37,863 nucleotides of DNA, from NCBI GenBank assembly GCA_946540435.1, contig CAMNII010000022.1, forward strand, positions 1 to 37,863. The letters run 5' to 3'. This DNA comes from an uncultured Prevotella sp. (GTDB lineage Bacteria; Bacteroidota; Bacteroidia; Bacteroidales; Bacteroidaceae). Positions 24,173-32,840 of the stretch are shown here, one piece after another; position 1 is the first letter of the stretch, and every line of letters begins with the position of its first letter. A model generated the notes under the pieces. The model did no database searches, was not told the DNA's origin, and was given only the letters and a program-made list of their open reading frames with translations. Made by a program: the position numbers and the translations under genes.

Positions 24173-26116
24173 ATGATTAAAATTACATTTCCCGACGGCT
24201 CTGTTCGCTCGTATGAGCAAGGCGTCACAGGTTTTCAAATTGCAGAGAGCATATCGCCGGCTCTCGCCCGCAACATTGTATCTTGCGGAGTAAATGGCGA
24301 GACTGTAGAACTCAACCGGCCCATCAACACTGATGCCACCATCGAACTCTATAAGTTCGACGACGAAGAAGGAAAGCACACCTTCTGGCACACATCAGCC
24401 CACCTCCTCGCCGAGGCACTGAAAGAACTCTACCCCGGCATACAGTTCGGATTCGGACCCGCCGTGGAGAACGGATTCTTCTACGACGTGCTCCTCCCCG
24501 GAGGCGAGATGATCAAGGAGAGCGATTTCCCCACCATCGAAGCCAAGATGATGGAACTCGCACGCAAGGACGAGCCCGTCGTGCGCCATGAAGTGTCAAA
24601 GGCCGACGCACTCAAGGAATTCAATGCCGACGGGCAGACCTACAAGTGCGAGCACATCGACCAGGATCTCGAAGACGGCACCATCTCCACATACACACAG
24701 GGTAACTTCACCGACCTCTGCCGCGGACCTCACCTCGTCTCGACCGGCCTCATCAAGGCCGTCAAGCTCACCAGCGTGGCAGGAGCCTTCTGGCGCGGCG
24801 ACGCCGAGCGCGAGCAGATGCAGCGGCTCTACGGCATCTCCTTCCCCAAGAAGAAAATGCTCGACGAATACCTCGTCATGCTCGAAGAAGCCAAGAAGCG
24901 CGACCACCGCAAGATTGGCAAGGAGATGGAACTCTTCATGTTCTCCGACAAGGTAGGCAAGGGACTCCCCATCTGGTTGCCAAAAGGCACCGACCTCCGA
25001 CTGCGCCTGCAGGACCACCTGCGCAAGGTGCAGAAACGCTTCGGATATCAGGAAGTCATCACGCCGCATATCGGCTCGAAGACACTCTATGTCACCTCCG
25101 GACACTATGACCACTACGGCAAAGACTCCTTCCGCCCCATCACCACACCCGAAGAAGGCGAGGAATACATGCTCAAACCCATGAACTGCCCCCACCACTG
25201 CGAGATCTTCGCCAGCAAGCCGCGCTCCTATCGCGACCTGCCGCTGCGCATCGCAGAGTTCGGAACCGTTTACCGCTATGAGCAGTCGGGAGAACTCCAC
25301 GGACTGACCCGCGTACGCTCCTTCACGCAGGACGACGCCCACCTGTTCTGCCGTCCCGACCAAGTCAAACAGGAGTTCCTCAACGTCATGGACATCATCA
25401 ACATCGTCCTCACCGCCTTCGGATTCAACTTCGAGGCACAGATCTCCCTGCGCGACCCCAACGACCACGACAAATACGTCGGCACCGACGAAGACTGGGC
25501 ACTGGCTGAGAAAGCCATCGTCGAGGCCTGCCAGGAGAAGGGACTGTCTGCCAAGGTGGAATACGGCGAGGCTGCCTTCTACGGTCCGAAGCTCGACTTC
25601 ATGATCAAGGACGCCATCGGACGCCGCTGGCAGCTCGGAACCATCCAGGTAGACTACAACCTGCCGAAGCGCTTCCAGTTGGAGTACACCGACGAGGACA
25701 ACCAGAAGAAGACCCCCGTCATGATCCACCGCGCACCCTTCGGGTCGCTCGAGCGCTTCACCGCCGTGCTCATCGAGCACACCAGCGGACACTTCCCCCT
25801 CTGGCTCACACCCGAGCAGGTGGCCATCCTGCCCCTGTCAGAGAAGTACAACGACTACGCCCAGAGCGTGGCCAAGGAATTCGACAAGCAAGGCGTCCGC
25901 GCCACCATCGACCTGCGCAACGAGAAACTCGGCCGCAAGATACGCGACAACGAGCTGAAGCGCGTGCCCTACATGGTCATCGTCGGTGAGCAGGAAGCCG
26001 CCGACGGCACCGTTTCCATGCGCCAGCAGGGCGGCGGCGAGCAGGCCACCATGCCCATCCAAGAGTTCATCGACCGCATCAACAGCCAGGTGGCCGAGAT
26101 GACGAAAGACTTCTAA
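24173..26116 (+). CDS. thrS: Threonyl-tRNA synthetase
   Basis: Class II aminoacyl-tRNA synthetase of 647 residues. The TGS domain is at 1-62. The editing domain contains HTSAHLL (His73 and His77). The catalytic core has the zinc ligand Cys339 in [10 protein letters not shown], motif 2 [20 protein letters not shown] and motif 3 (near [11 protein letters not shown]). The C-terminal anticodon-binding domain follows (about 545-647). It looks complete. The start at 24173 rather than the upstream TTG is supported by the promoter at 24135-24142. A strong hairpin terminator follows at 26142-26185. infC, rpmI and rplT, common neighbours in many bacteria, do not follow. Confidence 0.97.
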   Translation: MIKITFPDGSVRSYEQGVTGFQIAESISPALARNIVSCGVNGETVELNRPINTDATIELYKFDDEEGKHTFWHTSAHLLAEALKELYPGIQFGFGPAVENGFFYDVLLPGGEMIKESDFPTIEAKMMELARKDEPVVRHEVSKADALKEFNADGQTYKCEHIDQDLEDGTISTYTQGNFTDLCRGPHLVSTGLIKAVKLTSVAGAFWRGDAEREQMQRLYGISFPKKKMLDEYLVMLEEAKKRDHRKIGKEMELFMFSDKVGKGLPIWLPKGTDLRLRLQDHLRKVQKRFGYQEVITPHIGSKTLYVTSGHYDHYGKDSFRPITTPEEGEEYMLKPMNCPHHCEIFASKPRSYRDLPLRIAEFGTVYRYEQSGELHGLTRVRSFTQDDAHLFCRPDQVKQEFLNVMDIINIVLTAFGFNFEAQISLRDPNDHDKYVGTDEDWALAEKAIVEACQEKGLSAKVEYGEAAFYGPKLDFMIKDAIGRRWQLGTIQVDYNLPKRFQLEYTDEDNQKKTPVMIHRAPFGSLERFTAVLIEHTSGHFPLWLTPEQVAILPLSEKYNDYAQSVAKEFDKQGVRATIDLRNEKLGRKIRDNELKRVPYMVIVGEQEAADGTVSMRQQGGGEQATMPIQEFIDRINSQVAEMTKDF

Positions 26117-26141
26117 GTCGACAAGTTGATAGTTTATCAAT

Positions 26142-26185
26142 AAAGGGACCGGGACATTCCATAGCAGGAAGATCCCGGTCCCTTT
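26142..26185 (+). terminator. Intrinsic terminator of thrS
   Basis: AAAGGGACCGGGA (26142-26154) and TCCCGGTCCCTTT (26173-26185) are perfect complements (13 bp) followed by a short T-run. It lies 26 bases after the thrS stop. Confidence 0.9.
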
Positions 26186-26431
26186 TCAATACTAACCTCA
26201 CCAGCTACGCTGTCAGGACTGATGCCCAAATCGGCCGTCAGGACAGCACGTTAGCGTTTTCACCTTCATAAACGCCTATTTAGTCTTTATCAGCATTTCT
26301 TTCGGCACCTTGTTCACATGCCTGCCTCAACATAGCCCGCCACACCTTAGTCAGCAATGTAAACAATATGCTAGGAAGAAAACACTAATCTGGCATAATG
26401 TTAGTGAGCGGCTCAGTGAGGAGCGGTGTGT
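26186..26431. other. Intergenic region with dispersed repeat copy 1
   Basis: No gene. It holds the ~54-bp repeat at 26229-26282. Upstream, GTCAGGAC occurs twice, within a stretch flanked by GCTGTC and GACAGC. The rest shows nothing recognisable. Confidence 0.6.
26229..26282. repeat. Dispersed intergenic repeat, copy 1
   Basis: Aligns without gaps to 35993-36046, with 45 of 54 positions identical by eye. The best-conserved core is TTAGCGTTTTCACC, then TCATAAA and CTATTTA. Both copies are intergenic and in the same orientation. Confidence 0.75.
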
Positions 26432-28351
26432 CTATTTCCTCAACCGCACTTTTATCATTGCCACGCTGTGGGGCGGCAATTCTGCCGTGAGGCTTTTCTT
26501 CTCTCGCTGCACGGCAAGGGGCATGGGCTGGAAGTAGCTGTAGGGCAGGACATCGGCGGCGGTGTAGACGACGGCTTCGATGGCGGTTCCCTGCAGGGGG
26601 AAAGTGAAGGTGCGGGGCTCGTCGTAGTGCTCGTTGACGAGGGTGACGGTGAGGAGACCGTCGTTCAGCGTTGCTGCGGTGGAGAGGTCGTCGTTGTCGG
26701 CGACAGGACAGAGGAAGCCTCCCTGGTGGGCTTTCATCATGCTGAACACCTGTCCGATGGCTGTCAGCCGGCTTTCTGTCGGGCTGACGAGGATGGCTCC
26801 TTCGCCTACGGGCTGGAAGTAGCACACAACGGGGATGTCCATGGTGTTGCTGTGGTTGAGGAAGTAGTGGATCATGCGGGCGGCGAAGATGCCGTCGCCG
26901 ACGCATGACGGCCGGTACCACGCATACCACTGGTTCCACTCATCGAAAGAGATATGGAGTTGCTGTCCGGTCTGGTCGAGACTCTGGCGCATGCGCTGGA
27001 CGAGACGATCGGTCTTCATGGCCGACTGTACGATGGCGTCGTAGGTGACCCTGGTCTTCTCGGGCGTGGTGTAGTGGAGTCCGCCGCCGCTGAATGCCGT
27101 CGGCCCGTAGTAGTCGTGGAGGGAGATATACTTGACTTTCTCTGCCATGCGTGCTGCTGATTTCGCGGCCCACTCGTCGTTGGGATAGGGTCCGGAGGCG
27201 AAGAGATTCAGGTTGGGTGTCACGGCGAGCATGGCGTCGGCATGGCGCAGGGCGTAGTCGGTATAGCCGTCGGGGCCGTTGGGACCTTCCATGTGTCCGT
27301 AACCCATTTCGTTGCCCAACGACCAGAAGCGCACGTTGTAGGGTTCGGGATGGCCGCGCTGGGCACGTATCTTGCCGTATTCAGTCGTTGCGTTGCCGTT
27401 GCAGTATTCCACCCACTGGGCGCTCTCCTCCGGGCTCTGCCATGCGAGATTGATGGTGAGGAGGGGCTCGGCGCCTACCTCGCGACAGAGGGCGATGAAG
27501 TCGTCAGTGGCTATCTCGTGGTAGTCGTAGCCATCGGTGTGGGGCTGGGTCTCTATCTCGGTATATGCCTGGAGGGGTGCCCGCTCGTCGACGGGTAGGA
27601 GGCCGTCCTTCCAGCGATACTCTCCTGCGAAGTTTCCTCCTGGCCAGCGGATGAGTGTGGGGCCTATCTTCTTGAGGTTTTCGACGACATCGCTCCGCAT
27701 GCCGTGGAAGTTGTCGTGGGGCATCATCGACAGGGCTCCGACAATAAGCTCGGCCTGCTGCGTGAAGGTATAGCGGATGTCGGCGTCGTCATCGGAGGCG
27801 GCGGGGATGAGGGTGAACTCGCTGACTGTCCACTGGTCGGCGGGCTCGAGGCTGATGGTATGGCTGGCATAGACTCGCTGGCCTGTGCGGTCGGTGAGTG
27901 CCACGGTCAGGCTAACGGGCTTGTCGACGCGGGTGACGGTCCGCAGGTCGTACTTCCGGCCTACGACGATGCCGAGGTGGTGTTGTCCCATTCCGGCCAT
28001 GGTGCCTTCGCTGAGGTTTTCGATGACCTGTGCGCTGCGCTCGTTCCAGCGGTGCATTTTCGGCAGGCTGATGTGACGGGTGTATGCCGCCGCATTATCT
28101 TTCATATAGAGCACGCGCCGGCCGATGGGAAACCATTTGGAGCAGAGTCCGAGGTTAGCGGCGGGCTTTCCGGCGAACTTCCTGTTTTTGAGCATCTGTG
28201 CGCTCAGCCCGCCATTCACTGCCGAGCGGGTGTGCTCAAGGTTCATCCCAAAGATATAGGGGGAATAGGGCGCCGTGGACGTGACGTCGATGACCTGTGC
28301 ATGCGCAGCCAGCAGGCTGAGCAGGCACAGGGCTGTGAGTATTCGTTTCAT
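26432..28351 (-). CDS. Secreted GH51-type alpha-L-arabinofuranosidase
   Basis: Glycoside hydrolase of 639 residues with a signal peptide (MKRILTALCLLSLLAAHA). The N-terminal beta and carbohydrate-binding-like part (20-225) includes YIFGMNLEHTRSAVNGGL. The (beta/alpha)8 barrel starts at LIRWPGGNFAGEYRWKD. The acid/base Glu348 sits in FWSLGNEMGYGH, and the nucleophile Glu471 in ISFDEWNQWY. A C-terminal beta domain follows. Family members remove arabinose side chains from plant hemicellulose or pectin. The start codon is six bases after a run of nine C on the coding strand (28358-28366). The gene follows a phosphoesterase gene by 61 bases and is probably co-transcribed. Another arabinoside-active GH family is possible but less likely. 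Confidence 0.88.
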   Translation of the reverse strand: MKRILTALCLLSLLAAHAQVIDVTSTAPYSPYIFGMNLEHTRSAVNGGLSAQMLKNRKFAGKPAANLGLCSKWFPIGRRVLYMKDNAAAYTRHISLPKMHRWNERSAQVIENLSEGTMAGMGQHHLGIVVGRKYDLRTVTRVDKPVSLTVALTDRTGQRVYASHTISLEPADQWTVSEFTLIPAASDDDADIRYTFTQQAELIVGALSMMPHDNFHGMRSDVVENLKKIGPTLIRWPGGNFAGEYRWKDGLLPVDERAPLQAYTEIETQPHTDGYDYHEIATDDFIALCREVGAEPLLTINLAWQSPEESAQWVEYCNGNATTEYGKIRAQRGHPEPYNVRFWSLGNEMGYGHMEGPNGPDGYTDYALRHADAMLAVTPNLNLFASGPYPNDEWAAKSAARMAEKVKYISLHDYYGPTAFSGGGLHYTTPEKTRVTYDAIVQSAMKTDRLVQRMRQSLDQTGQQLHISFDEWNQWYAWYRPSCVGDGIFAARMIHYFLNHSNTMDIPVVCYFQPVGEGAILVSPTESRLTAIGQVFSMMKAHQGGFLCPVADNDDLSTAATLNDGLLTVTLVNEHYDEPRTFTFPLQGTAIEAVVYTAADVLPYSYFQPMPLAVQREKKSLTAELPPHSVAMIKVRLRK

Positions 28352-28412
28352 ACGTATGGGGGGGGGCGATTAGGTTTCTGTTGTTATGGAAGATAACTGC
28401 TTTCGGTGTGTG

Positions 28413-29519
28413 CTATTCAATGACCATGTCGAACTGGCAGAAGGGATCGGTTTGATGGGCGAGGTGCTTCGTCATGGGCGAGATACCGAAGAGCACGCTG
28501 TAGGTAGAGGCCTTGATGGTCTTGCCGTCGGGCAGGAATTCGAGCAGTCGCAGCCAGCCGTCGCCGCCATTACCTTCCCATCCGCCTCCGAGGCACTGGA
28601 TATTGAACATCATCTGATGGACATCCTTGCCGGCGCTGTTCTTGTCGCAGCGGTAGGCGTTGTTGCACTGGTGGTCGTAGCTGCTACCAGTCTCCTTCCC
28701 TTCGTCGGAAGCGGGATGGCCGGTATGGCCGCATACGGCGAGCCGGATGTTTTTACAGGGGTAGAGCAGTTTCTCCCATATCTCCCGCCCGTAGTTGCGA
28801 GGCTGGATCTTGTAGTTCTCGTTGTCGGTATAGCGCGCCGTCTTCTCTTCCAGCAGCGAATGGGTAAGGAAGATGACGGTGTGGTTCTCGAAGCGCTTGC
28901 TGTCGCAGAGTTTGCGTGCCCAGTCGAGGACTTCGTCGCGCGGAGCCCACTCGGTGCCGATGACGAGCAGCTTGCCCCAGTTCTTGTCTTCAAACTCCCA
29001 TGCAGCATTCTCCAGCGACACCTGCCCCATGCGGTTGGGATGTGCGGCGACGAGGTGGTCGGCGGTCTTGGGATTGCGTTCGAAGGTGTAGTATTCGGGA
29101 TAGTGGGTGAAGGGCTCGTCGCCTCTGACATAGCCGTACTCGTGGTTGCCGCCGGCGATGATGTAGGGCACGCGTCCGTCGAGGCGCTCGAGGCAATGGC
29201 TCGACCACTCCCACATCTGCTTGCTGGTCTGGTTGAGCATATTCCTGTTGCGCACAATGTTCTCATTCTGCTCTACGAGGTCGCCGGTGAAGAGCACGCC
29301 CTTGATGTTGAGGTGTTCGACGTTGTCGGAGATCCATGCCGTGCAGAGTTCGTAGAGGGGCTGGTTGATGTCGTACTTGGTGTAGCCCTGCGGGTCACCG
29401 AAGACGACGAAGGTGAATGACTCGGGATTTGTGAGATGCTGCCTGTCGGCACGATGTTGGGCCTGCAGGGTGACGGTGAGCAGGCACAATGCAGTGACAA
29501 GAAATAGCTTTTTCATCAT
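28413..29519 (-). CDS. Secreted calcineurin-like metallophosphoesterase
   Basis: Exported protein of 368 residues (signal peptide ends ...LTVTLQAQ). Metallophosphoesterase metal ligands appear in order: FGDPQ (Asp and His-type motif variant, near 40), GDLVEQN (near 95), GGNHEY (near 130), LTHS (near 240) and CGHTGH (near 290). The substrate is unknown: phosphomonoester, diester or nucleotide. The first or second ATG (29519 or 29516) may be used. It precedes the GH51 gene. Confidence 0.85.
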   Translation of the reverse strand: MMKKLFLVTALCLLTVTLQAQHRADRQHLTNPESFTFVVFGDPQGYTKYDINQPLYELCTAWISDNVEHLNIKGVLFTGDLVEQNENIVRNRNMLNQTSKQMWEWSSHCLERLDGRVPYIIAGGNHEYGYVRGDEPFTHYPEYYTFERNPKTADHLVAAHPNRMGQVSLENAAWEFEDKNWGKLLVIGTEWAPRDEVLDWARKLCDSKRFENHTVIFLTHSLLEEKTARYTDNENYKIQPRNYGREIWEKLLYPCKNIRLAVCGHTGHPASDEGKETGSSYDHQCNNAYRCDKNSAGKDVHQMMFNIQCLGGGWEGNGGDGWLRLLEFLPDGKTIKASTYSVLFGISPMTKHLAHQTDPFCQFDMVIE

Positions 29520-29594
29520 ATTCAGATTTAAGTTTATAGTTTCCCCTTAATGGTATGGGTCGGGAGTGGCCGTCCCCCCATAACATCGCTCACC

Positions 29595-29653
29595 CTGTCG
29601 GCATCAAGGTCAGCGGGAGCTGTCGGCACCAAGGGATCAGCGGAAGCTGTCGG
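29595..29653 (-). repeat. Short imperfect tandem repeats at the gpsA 3' end
   Basis: CTGTCGG recurs at 29595, 29620 and 29647. The first two copies continue as similar blocks of 25 and 27 bases (CTGTCGGCAYCAAGG then TCAGCGGRAG). The last copy lies in the end of gpsA, so the block looks like a duplication of the gene's 3' end into the gap. Confidence 0.7.
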
Positions 29654-30632
29654 TGAGCAGCTTTATTTCTATCTTCGGTGATATGCGCTCGTAGATGATA
29701 TTGTATACGGCATCGAGGATGGGCATGTTGACATGCATGCGGCTGTTGATTTCCTTCATGCACTTCGTGCCGAAATAGCCTTCGGCAATCATCTCCATCT
29801 CTATCTGTGCCGACTTCACGCTATACCCCTTGCCAATCATCGTTCCGAAGGTACGGTTGCGGGAGAAATTAGAATAACCCGTCACCAAAAGGTCGCCCAG
29901 ATAGACGGAGTCGTACATGTTGCGCTCAATGGGGTTGATGGCCTGAAGGAAACGGGCCATCTCCTGAACGGCATTCGACATGAGGACGGCCTGGAAGTTG
30001 TCGCCATACTTCAGTCCGGAACAGATGCCGGCAGCGATGGCATAGACATTCTTCAAAACGGACGAATATTCTATTCCGAGCACATCGCTCGACACCTTTG
30101 CCTTGATATAGTCGGACGAGAGAAGGTCGGCAAAGGCACGCGCCTTTTCTTGGTCGACACAACCCACCGTGAGATAGGACAAGCGTTCGAGGGCTACCTC
30201 CTCGGCGTGTGACGGGCCGCCGATGACGGCAAGGTTTTCATACGGCACGTCGAACACCTGATGGAAATATTCTGAACACGACAAATTCTCATCAGGCACG
30301 ATACCCTTGATGGCGGTGACGATGAATTTATCGCGCAGGCGGGTCTTCAGTTTCTTCAGATGGCTCTTGAAATAAGGCGACGGGGTGACGAAAACCAGGG
30401 TGTCGTAGGCCTGGACGATCTTATTGATGTCGGAAGAGAAATAAATCTCATCGATATCGAAATGAACACCCGTCAGATAGGCGGGGTTATGCTTCATCCG
30501 ACGGAAATCCTCAATGCGGTCGTCACGCCGCATATACCACCCGATATGATGCGTATGCTGCACCAGTATCTTGGCAATGGCCGTGGCCCATGAACCGCCG
30601 CCAATAATGGCTATACGTCCGCTGTCATACAT
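29637..30632 (-). CDS. gpsA: Glycerol-3-phosphate dehydrogenase [NAD(P)+]
   Basis: Reduces dihydroxyacetone phosphate to sn-glycerol-3-phosphate for phospholipid synthesis. The 331 residues open with the dinucleotide loop IAIIGGGSWATAIAKIL. GPSHAEEVA marks the conserved substrate-site segment, and the catalytic Lys lies in YSSVLKNVYAIAAGI. It follows lysS on the same strand with a 180-base gap that holds its own promoter. Confidence 0.96.
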   Translation of the reverse strand: MYDSGRIAIIGGGSWATAIAKILVQHTHHIGWYMRRDDRIEDFRRMKHNPAYLTGVHFDIDEIYFSSDINKIVQAYDTLVFVTPSPYFKSHLKKLKTRLRDKFIVTAIKGIVPDENLSCSEYFHQVFDVPYENLAVIGGPSHAEEVALERLSYLTVGCVDQEKARAFADLLSSDYIKAKVSSDVLGIEYSSVLKNVYAIAAGICSGLKYGDNFQAVLMSNAVQEMARFLQAINPIERNMYDSVYLGDLLVTGYSNFSRNRTFGTMIGKGYSVKSAQIEMEMIAEGYFGTKCMKEINSRMHVNMPILDAVYNIIYERISPKIEIKLLTDSFR

Positions 30633-30677
30633 AAGTGTCGTTTCTTACCGTTACTACCTTTTTATCTTTTCCGACTG

Positions 30678-30708
30678 CAAAAGTATTGCAAACCGAGCAA
30701 AAAACAAA
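30678..30708 (-). promoter_or_regulatory. gpsA promoter
   Basis: On the minus strand TACTTTTG (30678-30685) is a -7 box, with TTTG (30705-30708) 19 bases upstream, the expected Bacteroidota spacing. The -7 box ends 45 bases before the ATG. Confidence 0.7.
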
Positions 30709-30812
30709 ATAAAACGAAGTTTTTTTCTTTTCCGATGTGCTTCCTACCTTCAAGAGTTTTCTTAATGGTAGTGCAAACCGAGCGAAAGACTTTTCATCTC
30801 GTCAACAACACC

Positions 30813-32600
30813 TCATTCCGCCGAGCGTTCAATCCACTGCTGTACTTCGTCGACAGTAGGTTTCTGCATGTCGAGCTTATACTTCTTGACGATGTCGCCG
30901 ATCTTCTGCTGCAGCCCTTGGGCCTTCTCTCCGGCGATGTTCTGGACAAGGTTGAAACCAGCCTTCCGCAACACTGGCACCCACTCCTCGGCCACACCGA
31001 CGGCAGCCCATTCCTGGACAGAGCTCTGGGGAACCTTCTTCTCGGGCTTCATCTGGGGGAACAGCATGATCTCGCCAATAGCAAACTTTCCCGTCATGAG
31101 CATCGTCAGACGGTCGATGCCGATGCCGATACCGCTGGTGGGCGGCATGCCATACTGCAAGGCACGCAGGAAGTCATGATCGATAATCATCGCCTCGTCA
31201 TCGCCCTTGGCGGCAAGCCGCATCTGCTCCACGAAGCGTTCCTCCTGGTCGATGGGATCGTTGAGCTCGGAGTAGGCATTGGCAAGTTCCTTACCATTCA
31301 CCATCAACTCGAAACGCTCGGTAAGACCTGGTTTGCTGCGATGCATCTTCGTCAGGGGCGACATCTCCACGGGATAGTCGGTGATGAATGTTGGTTGGAT
31401 GAAAGAACCCTCGCAGAACTCTCCAAAGAGCTCATCGATGAGTTTGCCCTTACCCATCGTTTCGTCAACCTCCATACCCTTCGAGAGACAGAAGGCACGG
31501 ATCTCTTCCTCGCTCTTCCCGTCACAGTCAAAACCGGTCTTCTCCTTGATGGCATCGAGGATGGGCAGCCTGCGGTAAGGTGCACGGAAGGAGATGACAT
31601 TTCCGTCAATCTCCACTTCAGGCTTGCCATTCACGGCCGTGCAGATTTCCTCGAGCATGCGCTCGGTAAACGACATCATCCAGTTGTAGTCTTTGTACGA
31701 CACATACAACTCCATGCAGGTAAACTCAGGATTGTGCGTCTTGTCCATTCCCTCGTTACGGAAGTTCTTACCCATCTCATAGACACCTTCGAAGCCGCCC
31801 ACGATGAGCCGCTTCAGATAGAGCTCCGTGGCGATACGCATATACATATCCTGGTTCAGGGCGTTGAAATGAGTGATGAACGGACGGGCGGAAGCTCCTC
31901 CTGCGATGTTCTGCAGGATGGGCGTCTCCACCTCGGTATAGCCGGCATCGTCGAGGATGCGCCGCATGGTGCGGATGATGGTGGCGCGCTTCAGGAACGT
32001 TTCCTTCACACCGGCATTGACAACCAGGTCGACATAACGCTGGCGATAGCGCAGCTCCGGGTCGTCGAAGGAGTCGTACACCTTTCCGTCGGCATCGGTC
32101 TTCACCACAGGCAGCGGCTTCAGACTCTTGCTCAGCAACGTGAGTTCCAACACATGGACACTGATCTCACCCGTCTTCGTGCGAAAGACGTAGCCTTTCA
32201 CACCGACAAAGTCACCCAGGTCAAGCAACTTCTTGAAAACAATATTATAGAGGTCCTTATTCTCACCAGGACAGATGGCATCACGCTGCACATATATCTG
32301 TATACGCCCTTTGGCATCCTGCAGCTTGGCAAAACCGGCCTTTCCCATGATGCTCTTGCTCATCAGGCGTCCTGCGATGCTGACTACAGGACTGTTCTCC
32401 GGAGTGGCAGTCTCACGGACGTCATTGCCGTTCTCGTCCTTTCCGATGACAGGCAGGTCTTTGAAATCCTTGATAATATCAGTGCTCCATGATGTAACGG
32501 GGTACTCAGCTGCGGGATAGGGATCAATGCCCATGTTGCGCAGCTCCTGCAGGCTTTGGCGACGGCCAATCTCCTGTTCGCTAAGTTCCAATATATTCAT
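30813..32600 (-). CDS. lysS: Lysyl-tRNA synthetase (class II)
   Basis: Class II synthetase of 595 residues. The N-terminal OB-fold anticodon domain is about 55-165 (VSIAGRLMSKSIMGKAGFAKL). The catalytic core contains motif 2 (FRNEGMDKTHNPEFTCMELY) and motif 3 (GIGIGIDRLTML). It is longer than the E. coli enzyme, in keeping with C-terminal extensions seen in Bacteroidota LysRS (about 80 residues after motif 3, helical). A 585-residue antisense frame across it is a shadow. Confidence 0.96.
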   Translation of the reverse strand: MNILELSEQEIGRRQSLQELRNMGIDPYPAAEYPVTSWSTDIIKDFKDLPVIGKDENGNDVRETATPENSPVVSIAGRLMSKSIMGKAGFAKLQDAKGRIQIYVQRDAICPGENKDLYNIVFKKLLDLGDFVGVKGYVFRTKTGEISVHVLELTLLSKSLKPLPVVKTDADGKVYDSFDDPELRYRQRYVDLVVNAGVKETFLKRATIIRTMRRILDDAGYTEVETPILQNIAGGASARPFITHFNALNQDMYMRIATELYLKRLIVGGFEGVYEMGKNFRNEGMDKTHNPEFTCMELYVSYKDYNWMMSFTERMLEEICTAVNGKPEVEIDGNVISFRAPYRRLPILDAIKEKTGFDCDGKSEEEIRAFCLSKGMEVDETMGKGKLIDELFGEFCEGSFIQPTFITDYPVEMSPLTKMHRSKPGLTERFELMVNGKELANAYSELNDPIDQEERFVEQMRLAAKGDDEAMIIDHDFLRALQYGMPPTSGIGIGIDRLTMLMTGKFAIGEIMLFPQMKPEKKVPQSSVQEWAAVGVAEEWVPVLRKAGFNLVQNIAGEKAQGLQQKIGDIVKKYKLDMQKPTVDEVQQWIERSAE

Positions 32601-32631
32601 TTCCTAAACTATATATTACTTAAATAGGTTG

Positions 32632-32639
32632 CAAAGGTA
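32632..32639 (-). promoter_or_regulatory. Putative -7 element of lysS
   Basis: TACCTTTG on the minus strand, 31 bases before the ATG. A TTTG at 32656-32659 is 16 bases upstream, a little closer than usual. Confidence 0.6.
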
Positions 32640-32723
32640 CGAAGAAAAGATGAAACAAAGAAAAAGTGAACTAAGAATTTGCAAGAATTAATTAAGTTTA
32701 CAATTGATTTCCATGCTTTCGCC

Positions 32724-32781
32724 ATTTCGCATGTTTTCGCAATTACCAAATACTTGATTGGATTGCGAAAAAATGCGAAAT
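32724..32781. repeat. Long near-perfect hairpin between ald and lysS
   Basis: The 20-base arms at 32724-32743 and 32762-32781 are complementary at 19 of 20 positions, with an 18-base loop. The arms contain two TTTCGC / GCGAAA blocks. It lies 60 bases after the ald stop and 85 bases before the lysS promoter on the same strand, so it could terminate ald or act as a regulator site. Confidence 0.75.
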
Positions 32782-32840
32782 AACGAAAAAGATGAAAACT
32801 CGCGGGCATGCGCCGTGCATAGCGTCCTGCCCAAAGAGCG

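Noticed and set aside
24596..25792. 398-residue minus-strand open frame over thrS
   Set aside because: thrS on the + strand carries the zinc site and class II motifs; the antisense frame is a shadow.
26310..26537. 75-residue + strand open frame overlapping the GH51 3' end
   Set aside because: No start context, no motif, and half of it is antisense to the GH51 gene.
28386..29420. 344-residue + strand open frame over the phosphoesterase gene
   Set aside because: The minus-strand gene has a signal peptide and ordered metal-binding motifs; the + frame does not.
30735..32492. 585-residue + strand open frame antisense to lysS
   Set aside because: It is the complement of a clear LysRS gene with all class II motifs; the antisense product is His/Leu/Val-rich with no domain and is explained by codon bias on the coding strand.
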